A DNA stretch of 5,658 nucleotides, from the NCBI GenBank assembly GCA_011365055.1, contig RDOG01000044.1:1-5658 (forward strand), written 5' to 3'. A program made the position numbers and the translations under genes. The notes beneath the pieces are model-generated. The model made no database searches. It was not told where the DNA came from and saw only the letters and a list, made by a program, of their open reading frames with translations. Every line of letters starts with the position of its first letter. The stretch's first letter is position 1. This document shows positions 1 to 5,658 of this stretch, piece after piece. This DNA is from Promethearchaeota archaeon. Lineage in GTDB: Archaea; Asgardarchaeota; Lokiarchaeia; Helarchaeales; RDOG01.

Positions 1-770
1 TAATTGGCTTCGATTAAAGTTGTACCGCCATTTGAGATTCCATATCCAAAACCATAGAGAATACAATGGTGGATATAATTATGGTGGATATACGCCCCGT
101 ACGTCTTTTCATCGTATCCTTCCTGTAAAATTCCAGAATGACTCCAGCCATAGATCTCACAGTTGTCAACTTCCAGGTAGAGGTTATTCTGGACGATACC
201 TGCTTTGTACCGGCCGGTGATCGAGTCGGTCTTATCCGGACCTTCGATGCGTAGTCCTGTGATCCGAATATGCTCTCCGCCGGTTCTCAAGGCACAGTGT
301 CTTCCGGTTGAGGGTTCTCCGCCGTCACGGTACTGGATGATCCTTCCTCCCGGAGAACCTTCAAATCCACGATTGCTGGCGATGGTGACTCCACCAGGAA
401 TAGTAACGCCAGTATATATTCCGGTTAGATCGATGGTTGAAGTCTCTTCAACATAGATAACGTCACCTGATTTTACATTTTTAATTGCATTGAGAAATTC
501 CGCTCGATCACTAACAACATATGTCACTCTTGGATCATCCGGAGTAAAAATGTCGCTGTAGCCTGTACCACCACCAATGGGATTTCCGGTGGGATTCGAA
601 TCAGCACCATATGTCTCTGCTGCCAGTGCAGGATACACGATATAAAGACTTGAAATGAGGGAAATAGTTATAAGAAATGCAAAACTTTTATATAATGTTT
701 CTCTTCTTATACCCCTTCGAGTTTCAAATCTTCCTGATTTCCAAATTCTACGCTTTATTAAGCATTTCAT
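1..770 (-). CDS. Secreted right-handed parallel beta-helix repeat protein (3' end outside window)
   Basis: An open minus-strand frame runs without a stop from an ATG at 770-768 to the left edge, giving 256 residues of an incomplete protein. The start is supported by a strong Shine-Dalgarno match (GAGGTGG at 782-776) five bases upstream, and no other ATG lies in the early frame. Residues 1-28 are very basic, 29-47 are hydrophobic, and PALA at 47-50 followed by AE suggests signal peptidase I cleavage after residue 50. A short Gly/Asn-rich linker (about 55-72) follows. The mature part has the usual entry to a beta-helix: a segment with FLNAIKNVKSGDVIYV (92-107), then TIPGGVTIASNRG (123-135). Coils follow, such as IRITGLRIEG (168-177), LEVDNCEIYGWSHSGI (199-214) and YIHHNYIHH (227-235). 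This pattern fits the pectate-lyase/NosD-like beta-helix fold seen in many methanogen surface proteins. The fold is well supported. A polysaccharide-binding, lyase or adhesin role is only a guess, because catalytic coils and C-terminal anchors would lie outside the window. Confidence 0.85.
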   Translation of the reverse strand, partial: MKCLIKRRIWKSGRFETRRGIRRETLYKSFAFLITISLISSLYIVYPALAAETYGADSNPTGNPIGGGTGYSDIFTPDDPRVTYVVSDRAEFLNAIKNVKSGDVIYVEETSTIDLTGIYTGVTIPGGVTIASNRGFEGSPGGRIIQYRDGGEPSTGRHCALRTGGEHIRITGLRIEGPDKTDSITGRYKAGIVQNNLYLEVDNCEIYGWSHSGILQEGYDEKTYGAYIHHNYIHHCILYGFGYGISNGGTTLIEAN

Positions 771-775
771 AGATC

Positions 776-782
776 CACCTCG
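776..782 (-). promoter_or_regulatory. Strong ribosome binding site of the beta-helix gene
   Basis: Read on the minus strand, GAGGTGG stands five bases before the ATG at 770. It closely matches the complement of the archaeal 16S rRNA 3' end (GGAGGTGATC). It fixes the start codon and contrasts with the two glycosyltransferase genes on the other strand, which show no comparable site. Confidence 0.8.
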
Positions 783-829
783 ATTTTACATTACCCAGCT
801 ATATTTACAAAATGATTTAGCGGGTTTAA

Positions 830-845
830 GATATAAAGGTTTCTC
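830..845 (-). promoter_or_regulatory. Archaeal promoter (BRE plus TATA box) of the beta-helix gene
   Basis: On the minus strand the sequence GAGAAACC (845-838) is followed by TTTATATC (837-830). This is a purine-rich BRE-like element and a near-consensus archaeal box A. With the usual spacing of about 26 bases from the box centre, transcription would begin near 806-809. That gives a leader of roughly 36 bases containing the Shine-Dalgarno site. The position and base content are seen directly; the transcription start is inferred. Confidence 0.65.
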
Positions 846-853
846 TATTCGGT

Positions 854-915
854 TAACATTAGTGATATTATGTTGTAATTTATAATATTGTTTTATTAAA
901 TCGAATAACATTAGT
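854..915. repeat. Two copies of TAACATTAGT, one with a partial inverted half-site
   Basis: The 10-base word TAACATTAGT occurs at 854-863 and again at 906-915, with starts 52 bases apart. Both copies lie just upstream of the minus-strand promoter. The first copy also forms an imperfect dyad: TAACAT (854-859) faces ATGTTG (870-875) across ten bases, with five of six positions matching. This could be a regulator binding site for the divergent promoter region. In such AT-rich DNA, chance is also a fair explanation. Confidence 0.3.
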
Positions 916-1311
916 TATTTACAATCATGATAATTGAATAAAAGAGAAGGATAAATTTGATTTTTATCAGAAAAATCCCAATTTTATCACCTAATATAAT
1001 CGATCAGTTGTGGAACAAAAATGGGTCTTTAAATGAGTAAAATTCTTCCCTACTTTAAAAAGGAAAGGTCTCTTTCAAGAGCGCGGAGGGATGAAAAAGA
1101 CAAGAAAAATTATCCTTTACCAAAATGGCATTCATCAGCACACCTTTCATCAGGGGATATCAAAATGGCAATTTGGTTTGAATTGATATATAAGTGTAGA
1201 ATAAGCAAAATGAGTTTGTGAATGGATTGATAATGAAATAGTTCAAAGAATAATAGAGAACCATAAAAAAAATTTTAAAAAATAATATAATTATCATAGT
1301 CATAAAAATTT

Positions 1312-1319
1312 TTTATATA
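1312..1319 (+). promoter_or_regulatory. TATA box of the first glycosyltransferase gene; transcript probably leaderless
   Basis: TTTATATA at 1312-1319 is a consensus archaeal box A, preceded by A-rich sequence that could serve as a BRE. Its centre is about 26 bases before the GTG start codon at 1341, which is the normal distance from box A to the transcription start. The messenger would therefore begin at or within a few bases of the start codon. The absence of any Shine-Dalgarno sequence before 1341 agrees with this. Confidence 0.6.
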
Positions 1320-1340
1320 GCTTCCACTAAAGAAATATCT

Positions 1341-2492
1341 GTGACGAACGTCCAATTAATTGTTCAATATTCTAATACACGTCCCTTTGGGGGACCACAA
1401 GCTGTGGCTTACGACACAATTGAAGGGTTTAAAAAAAAACACGACGTGTTATCAAAAAAAGATCTCACAATTTCTGTCCTGTCTCTCATAAATTCTAAAG
1501 CAAGTAGTTCTACGTTGGATCCGATGATATATCCAAATATAAATATCCAAAATATTAGAGAGATAAAGCCCTCTTCACTTACAAATGATCTCCATTTTAC
1601 AATTAATTTGATAAAAAAACGATCCGATATCGACTTAATTCATTCTCATATCTCAGCTGCCGCGTTCGCAGCAACTTGGTTGGGCATTCCAACAATTTTT
1701 TCTCTTCATGGAATGTTTTGGAAAGAGCAACAATTCGCTCGAAAATGGTATTATAAATTTCCATATATTTTAAACACATTGCGGTTAAAATATGCTTTAA
1801 GAAAAGTAAAAAGGCTTATAGCAATCTCCCCCTATGTAATTGATGAATTTCGAGAAAACATTGCCTATCCTGCAACAAATATTGAATTAATTGAAAACCC
1901 AGTTTCTGATTTTTTTTTTAATGTTAAAAAAAATGAGTTCGAAGGATTAATCTTTTCTCCTGGTGCGATAACGCCACGTAAAAATCAAATTGAGCAAGTA
2001 AAAGCAATGAATGTTATAAAAAAAGCAGGATATGACTGTAAACTAATATTAACAGGCAAGATTTCGGATCGGGCATATTTTATCCAATTGAAAAAATCGA
2101 TTAAAGATTTTAATCTAGATAATAATATTTTTATTCTTGGAGAAGTGTCCTTTGATGAACTACTTCGATATTATTCTGAAGCCTGTGTTGTCACACTATC
2201 CTCAAAACAGGAAACTGCCCCAATGGTAATATCCGAAGGAATGGCAACTGGGACCCCAATTATCGCTCCGGATATTTGTGGCGTACCATATATGATTACA
2301 GATAATAATGACGGGTTTTTAATAAACCCTACAGATTATACAAATATTGCAGAAAAACTAATCATACTTTTAGATGATAAGAAGCTTCGAGAAAAAATAG
2401 GAAAAAATGCACATAATATTGCTGTTGAACGATGGAAAAGTGAATTAATAGTTCAAAAGCTTATAGATCTTTATCTTGTTTGTGACGGATAA
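1341..2492 (+). CDS. GT4-family glycosyltransferase (GT-B fold), surface glycan assembly
   Basis: A 383-residue protein, the normal length for a GT4 enzyme, which moves a sugar from a nucleotide-sugar donor to a growing, usually lipid-linked, glycan at the inner face of the membrane. The N-terminal acceptor domain has the Gly-rich FGGPQAV (16-22), IHSHIS (100-105), SLHG (121-124) and AISPY (161-165). The linker has ENPVSD (185-190). The C-terminal donor domain has FSPGAITPRKN (205-215), where R213 and K214 match the phosphate-binding pair, and LTGK (237-240). It also has the EX7E motif with E291 and E299, followed by GMATGTPIIAPD. All key residues are present, so the enzyme looks functional. 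The start is GTG; there is no earlier ATG, GTG or TTG in frame after the stop at 1254, and the FGGP motif sits at the expected distance from it. No ribosome site is visible. Homopolymer runs A9 (1431-1439), T10 (1910-1919) and A8 (1926-1933) lie inside the gene. Donor and acceptor sugars cannot be told from sequence. Confidence 0.9.
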   Translation: MTNVQLIVQYSNTRPFGGPQAVAYDTIEGFKKKHDVLSKKDLTISVLSLINSKASSSTLDPMIYPNINIQNIREIKPSSLTNDLHFTINLIKKRSDIDLIHSHISAAAFAATWLGIPTIFSLHGMFWKEQQFARKWYYKFPYILNTLRLKYALRKVKRLIAISPYVIDEFRENIAYPATNIELIENPVSDFFFNVKKNEFEGLIFSPGAITPRKNQIEQVKAMNVIKKAGYDCKLILTGKISDRAYFIQLKKSIKDFNLDNNIFILGEVSFDELLRYYSEACVVTLSSKQETAPMVISEGMATGTPIIAPDICGVPYMITDNNDGFLINPTDYTNIAEKLIILLDDKKLREKIGKNAHNIAVERWKSELIVQKLIDLYLVCDG

Positions 2493-2499
2493 TGCTTCT

Positions 2500-2537
2500 A
2501 TTTATTTAGTATATTATTTTAATTTCTATTTTTATAT
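2500..2537 (+). terminator. T-rich stretch after the first glycosyltransferase, possible archaeal terminator
   Basis: Soon after the stop codon come several T clusters, including TTTT at 2517-2520 and the T5 run just before 2534. Archaeal RNA polymerase can stop at such oligo-T stretches without a hairpin. No stem-loop is seen. The same sequence overlaps a possible promoter for the next gene, so the assignment is weak. Confidence 0.25.
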
Positions 2538-2538
2538 A
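2531..2538 (+). promoter_or_regulatory. Possible TATA box for the second glycosyltransferase gene
   Basis: TTTATATA lies in the 123-base gap between the two glycosyltransferase genes. Usual spacing would put a transcript start near 2561, about 55 bases before the ATG at 2616. The sequence upstream of the box is T-rich rather than purine-rich, so a BRE is not evident. The gap length and this box suggest the second and third genes can be transcribed apart from the first. Read-through from the first gene is equally possible. Confidence 0.35.
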
Positions 2539-2615
2539 CGTCAAAAATTAATTAATTAATATTTTGCTAATTTAAACGGAAAAATAAATTATCCTACGGA
2601 TTGAATTAGCTCTAA

Positions 2616-3779
2616 ATGAGAATTGTTATGGTAATTAATCAACGTCTTCATGTTGAAAATGCCATTAAAACTCATGTATTTGAATTATTTTCTAATCTTG
2701 CTAAAATGTCTGAAATTTCATTAATTATGCCACGTCCAACAATTGAAATTCCAAAGAGAGAGAACATATTTGTTTATGCCAAATATAAAATCCCAATTCC
2801 GTTCTTTAATTTACTTTTTCTTCAAATAGAGCAATTTTGTTTTTTATTCAAATTTTGCATACAAAAAAAACCCAATATTATCTATAGCAGATTTAGTTAT
2901 TTTTCTTTCGCAACACCGATTATATCAAGATTGTTTGACATCCCACTAATAATAGAAATTAACGGCATTCTTACTGATGAATTGAAAATTACGAGAAGAT
3001 CCAGGATAAAATATAGAATTTCAAAATTTTTCCTCAAATTGTCTGAATTGGTCAATTATTCTATTGCAAAAAAAATTGTCGCGGTCACACCAGGAATACA
3101 AAACTATATCCAAATGAACTATAACTATAAACACGATGATATTGAGATAATACCAAACGGAGTGAACAGTGACTTATTTAAACCAATTGAACCAATAGTG
3201 GCGAAAAATTGTATTGGTCTTGAAGAACGTAAAAGATACATCGGATTTACTGGAAATCTTGCGGGATGGCAAGGTCTTGAATCCTTAATTCAGGCAGTAC
3301 CAAAGATTTTAAAAGTATACCCCAACGTACATTTCATCATTGTCGGTGAGGGTCAGCTCAAGCAAGATCTCATTGATTTGACCGAACAATTACAGATTTC
3401 AGATAAAATTACTTTCACTGGAGCTGTTCCATATGAAAAAGTTCCTTATTATATTAATGCTTGTGAAATCTGCGTTGTATTCAAAAAATCTATACAATCT
3501 GGATATTCGCCCTTAAAATTATTTGAATATCTCAGTTGTGGAAGGCCTGTTGTTGCAAGTAATGTTCCAGGTTTTGAAATAATCGAAGATTTTGATGCTG
3601 GATTGCTTGCTGAATCAGATAATATTGAAGATCTGTCTTCAAAGATTATCACTTTACTTGAGAATGATCTTTTACGAAGTAAAATGGGAAAAAATGGTAG
3701 AGAACTTGTAATAAATGAATATACCTGGGAAGCTTCTGCAAAAAAGATAATACGAATTGGTCATCAAATTATTAAATGA
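2616..3779 (+). CDS. GT4-family glycosyltransferase (GT-B fold), second enzyme of the glycan locus
   Basis: A complete 387-residue GT4-type enzyme. The N-terminal half holds KTHVFELFSNL near residue 18 and a hydrophobic, aromatic segment (about 58-80) that may touch the membrane. The linker IIPNGVNSDLF (178-188) is a hallmark of this family. The donor domain shows GFTGNLAGWQGLESL (210-224), VGEG (243-246), FTGAVPYEKVPYY, and SPLKLFEYLSCGRPVVAS starting at 298. In this last motif the second Glu of EX7E is E304, while the first is replaced by G296. That is usual for the SPLK-FEY branch of GT4 and need not mean loss of activity. The protein ends with ENDLLRSKMGKNGREL and an EYTWEASAKKI helix, as in intact relatives. 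The ATG fits the MRIVMVIN beta-strand start, though no clear ribosome site precedes it. It is not a recent duplicate of the upstream enzyme, because their sequences agree only in the shared motifs. The stop lies 18 bases before the next gene, which points to an operon. Substrates are unknown. Confidence 0.9.
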   Translation: MRIVMVINQRLHVENAIKTHVFELFSNLAKMSEISLIMPRPTIEIPKRENIFVYAKYKIPIPFFNLLFLQIEQFCFLFKFCIQKKPNIIYSRFSYFSFATPIISRLFDIPLIIEINGILTDELKITRRSRIKYRISKFFLKLSELVNYSIAKKIVAVTPGIQNYIQMNYNYKHDDIEIIPNGVNSDLFKPIEPIVAKNCIGLEERKRYIGFTGNLAGWQGLESLIQAVPKILKVYPNVHFIIVGEGQLKQDLIDLTEQLQISDKITFTGAVPYEKVPYYINACEICVVFKKSIQSGYSPLKLFEYLSCGRPVVASNVPGFEIIEDFDAGLLAESDNIEDLSSKIITLLENDLLRSKMGKNGRELVINEYTWEASAKKIIRIGHQIIK

Positions 3780-3785
3780 GGAGAA

Positions 3786-3790
3786 AGAGG
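3786..3790 (+). promoter_or_regulatory. Ribosome binding site of the membrane protein gene
   Basis: AGAGG at 3786-3790 stands seven bases before the ATG at 3798. A second GAGGAG at 3778-3783 overlaps the stop codon of the preceding glycosyltransferase. The purine-rich stretch supports the chosen start and co-translation with the upstream gene. Confidence 0.6.
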
Positions 3791-3797
3791 GCCTTAT

Positions 3798-5658
3798 ATG
3801 AAAAATGAAATAATTAAAAAAATTTCATCGTTATTTCCAGGGATAATATTGGGGATATACGTCTTCGGCCTCATTTTTTCAATTTACTTAAATAAACTTA
3901 ATTATATTATGAGCGGATCGATGATTGCAATACCCGTCCTTATAGGGGCTGTAATAGCAAAAAAAATGAATAATGATGAATTATTAGTAAAAGATATTGG
4001 TTCTTTAATCATAAATCAAAAAATTTTTACGATATTTTTCTTCATTTTTTTTACTTTATCGCTCGTCGCAATTATCGAATCACTTCAATATTGGTATTCA
4101 ATTTTCATCATAGGCGCTTTAATGTCAATTTTTATTCATATTGTCTCGAAAAATTATCATCCAAATTTAATCATTCTTGAAATAATCTTATTATTATCCA
4201 ATCAAATTTTTTCATCCGTTTTACTGTCTCCTTTTTATTTCGGTTGGACCGATATATTCAATCATTTACATTATTCTCATATAATCAGTATAACCAGCCA
4301 CTTGATTCCTGCGGATTTGGATCTAGCCTATGCCAATTTTCCTTTATATCATATATTGGTTGCAGAAAATGCGATGATTTGCGGATTAGAAATAAAACAA
4401 GCACTTTTCACCGCAACCTGCCCTGTTTATTTAATTTGTATTATTTTTATCTATCATATTGCACATAAATACACAAATAATCAACAAATTTCTCTTTTCA
4501 CTTGTATTGCCTTTGCTGCCAGCCCTATAGTAATTTTTTATGGTAAGTATATTGTTACAAGATCTTTAGCATTTGTGGCATCAATATTAATACTCTATAT
4601 TCTATACAATATCAAAACAATAAACAGAACGATACCATTTAATATTATTTTGGTGATTTTTTCGGTATTTCTTATTCTTATTCACCAAGTATCGATAGTT
4701 CAAATTGTCGCCTTACTCGGTATACTTGTCTCACTTGAATATATATTATCAACTGAAAAATACATCAATTTACCATTTTATGCGTTCATTATCGTTCTAT
4801 TTTTAAGTTATTGGTTCTTCGTCGCATTTGATTTCGTTAAAAGTTTGAAAGATTTTTATATTGAGGCTGGGATAGCTGGAACTCCAATTTTCGTTCCAGA
4901 TCCTACTTCATATAATCCACAAATTTTTCTCATTGGTAATCTCGAAATATTGATCTTTTTATTATTTGCAACTGTTGGAATCAGTTATATCTTTTATTCT
5001 CAAAAACCATTTTATCTCACTGTATTAGCTTTCTTTGCTATTTTCGCCATATTTCTTTACGTTCCTAATCCCCTATTGAGCATCTGGCAGTTTACAGAAT
5101 TATTACGATCCGATAGATTCAGTTTATTAATCAGTCCTTTTATTGCATTAATTATGGCATGCGGAATGTATGCGATGATAAGCCATTTGACGATGAAAAA
5201 TAATTCGTTAAAATATGCCCTAATCCCTGTATTTGCCCTTTTCTTGATTTATTGTATTGGATCTTCTAATATTATGCCAGTATATCAGGATGCATCCAGA
5301 GAAGAGTTCAATTATGATGAATTAACAGCACTTCAAACGATAGAAGCGCATGTACCTTATGGATCAATCCTTTATTCGGATTATTATATCCAAAGATATT
5401 TTAACAAAGACAACTTTACTTCGGCCAAATATTACGGTATTCCTTATTATAGTAGTTATGTAATTGAAGATGCCAATACGGTATCCAATAAAAATGGATT
5501 ATTTATAATTGCACAGGAACAATTCCAGAAAAGTGGGTTACGATTCGATAGAAAAGGATGGTTAAACCCTGAAGGTAATTTATATACATTCCTTCCTTCT
5601 GTGGAAAATATGCAGCTATTGAATCAAGAACTGAATAAAAATAACAAATTATATTCAA
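3798..5658 (+). CDS. Large polytopic membrane protein, GT-C glycosyltransferase-like (3' end outside window)
   Basis: The frame is open from ATG 3798 to the right edge, giving 620 residues of an incomplete protein. About 14 hydrophobic segments can be seen, roughly at 13-33, 37-54, 75-94, 97-115, 123-142, 201-222, 231-252, 256-272, 279-299, 300-315, 323-343, 375-398, 400-421 and 438-458, with another near 474-490. Between the fifth and sixth lies a polar loop (about 145-198) with GWTDIFNH (D152), four His residues at 156, 158, 161 and 167, D173/D175 and NFPLYH (180-185). A first large loop with Asp/His followed by an F-P-x-x-H element is typical of GT-C enzymes (GT39/PMT-like and archaeal relatives). 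These use a polyprenyl-phosphate-linked sugar on the outer face of the membrane. A soluble, Tyr-rich domain follows the last segment (about 495 on), with VPYGSILYSDYY (519-530), as in the C-terminal parts of such archaeal proteins. It starts 18 bases after the GT4 gene and has a good ribosome site. A polymerase or flippase of a glycan pathway is the main alternative. The membrane topology is certain, the enzyme class probable. Confidence 0.75.
   Translation, partial: MKNEIIKKISSLFPGIILGIYVFGLIFSIYLNKLNYIMSGSMIAIPVLIGAVIAKKMNNDELLVKDIGSLIINQKIFTIFFFIFFTLSLVAIIESLQYWYSIFIIGALMSIFIHIVSKNYHPNLIILEIILLLSNQIFSSVLLSPFYFGWTDIFNHLHYSHIISITSHLIPADLDLAYANFPLYHILVAENAMICGLEIKQALFTATCPVYLICIIFIYHIAHKYTNNQQISLFTCIAFAASPIVIFYGKYIVTRSLAFVASILILYILYNIKTINRTIPFNIILVIFSVFLILIHQVSIVQIVALLGILVSLEYILSTEKYINLPFYAFIIVLFLSYWFFVAFDFVKSLKDFYIEAGIAGTPIFVPDPTSYNPQIFLIGNLEILIFLLFATVGISYIFYSQKPFYLTVLAFFAIFAIFLYVPNPLLSIWQFTELLRSDRFSLLISPFIALIMACGMYAMISHLTMKNNSLKYALIPVFALFLIYCIGSSNIMPVYQDASREEFNYDELTALQTIEAHVPYGSILYSDYYIQRYFNKDNFTSAKYYGIPYYSSYVIEDANTVSNKNGLFIIAQEQFQKSGLRFDRKGWLNPEGNLYTFLPSVENMQLLNQELNKNNKLYS

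Larger units (their letters stand above)
771..1340. other. Divergent intergenic region without a convincing gene
   Basis: This stretch separates the minus-strand beta-helix gene from the plus-strand glycosyltransferases. It is AT-rich, has many stop codons in all frames, and carries the two divergent promoters at its ends. The only longer open stretch (1033-1221, 62 codons) has no good ribosome site, is full of Lys, Arg and Ser without a recognisable motif, and is not called as a gene. A small G/C-rich patch (CGCGGAGGG at 1082-1090) and the near-repeat AAAATGGCA (about 1121 and 1163) are visible but unexplained. Nothing resembling a tRNA, a box C/D RNA with both boxes, or transposon ends was seen. 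Confidence 0.6.

Noticed and set aside
20..456. Plus-strand open frames opposite the beta-helix gene
   Set aside because: They are shadows of the minus-strand gene, which has the signal peptide, ribosome site, promoter and beta-helix motifs.
957..1040. 27-codon frame starting with TTG, with GAGAAGG just upstream
   Set aside because: The ribosome-site match is suggestive, but the frame is very short, starts with TTG, has no clear promoter and shows no known peptide pattern.
1063..1076. Small hairpin GAAAG-GTCT-CTTTC
   Set aside because: The stem is only five base pairs, no T run follows and no gene end is near, so a terminator or structured RNA is not supported.
1091..1186. 31-codon frame starting with ATG right behind GGAGG
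   Set aside because: The GGAGG is only one base from the ATG, too close for normal use, and the peptide has no recognisable features.
1033..1221. 62-codon open frame in the intergenic region
   Set aside because: No good ribosome site, no recognisable motif, and a composition rich in Lys/Ser/Arg typical of random reading through AT-rich DNA.
3449..3652. Minus-strand open frame within the second glycosyltransferase
   Set aside because: It lies antisense to the conserved donor-domain motifs and has no features of its own.
3776..3808. Short frame starting with ATG overlapping the glycosyltransferase stop codon
   Set aside because: It ends after ten codons and is out of frame with the membrane protein, so it is not a real start.
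4244..4468. Plus-strand open frame within the membrane protein gene
   Set aside because: It is an out-of-frame shadow. The longer frame from 3798 holds the membrane segments and has the ribosome site.

Overview
The window looks archaeal, most plausibly from a methanogen of the Methanomicrobiales (Methanospirillum-like; this assignment is inferred from style, not from a marker gene). The pointers are TATA boxes of the archaeal type (TTTATATA or TTTATATC) at promoter distance from start codons, a strong GAGGTG Shine-Dalgarno site, and a secreted right-handed beta-helix protein of a kind common in these organisms. No rRNA, tRNA, CRISPR array or insertion sequence is visible.

Layout. Positions 1-770 hold, on the minus strand, the first 256 residues of a secreted beta-helix surface protein whose 3' end lies outside the window. 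Its promoter lies at about 830-845. A gap of about 570 bases (771-1340) follows, with no convincing gene; it contains the two divergent promoters and a short repeated element. On the plus strand come two complete GT4-family glycosyltransferases (1341-2492 and 2616-3779). They are followed 18 bases later by a large polytopic membrane protein (3798 to the right edge, incomplete) that resembles GT-C-type glycosyltransferases.

How the genes fit together (inference). The plus-strand genes look like part of a cell-surface glycan locus. Two cytoplasmic GT-B enzymes would add sugars to a lipid carrier, and the membrane protein would act on lipid-linked sugars at or across the membrane. The divergent secreted protein is an extracellular repeat protein and could be a neighbour with a surface role, but nothing in the sequence proves it is glycosylated by this pathway. 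The plus-strand genes are clearly AT-richer than the central part of the beta-helix gene (16 of 60 bases G/C at 2341-2400, against 37 of 60 at 301-360). This is common in surface-polysaccharide loci that move between strains.

I see no clear evidence of a new defence or mobile system. The points most worth a second look are the GT-C-like membrane protein with its His- and Asp-containing loop and Tyr-rich tail, the apparently leaderless GTG start of the first glycosyltransferase, and the long homopolymer runs inside it.
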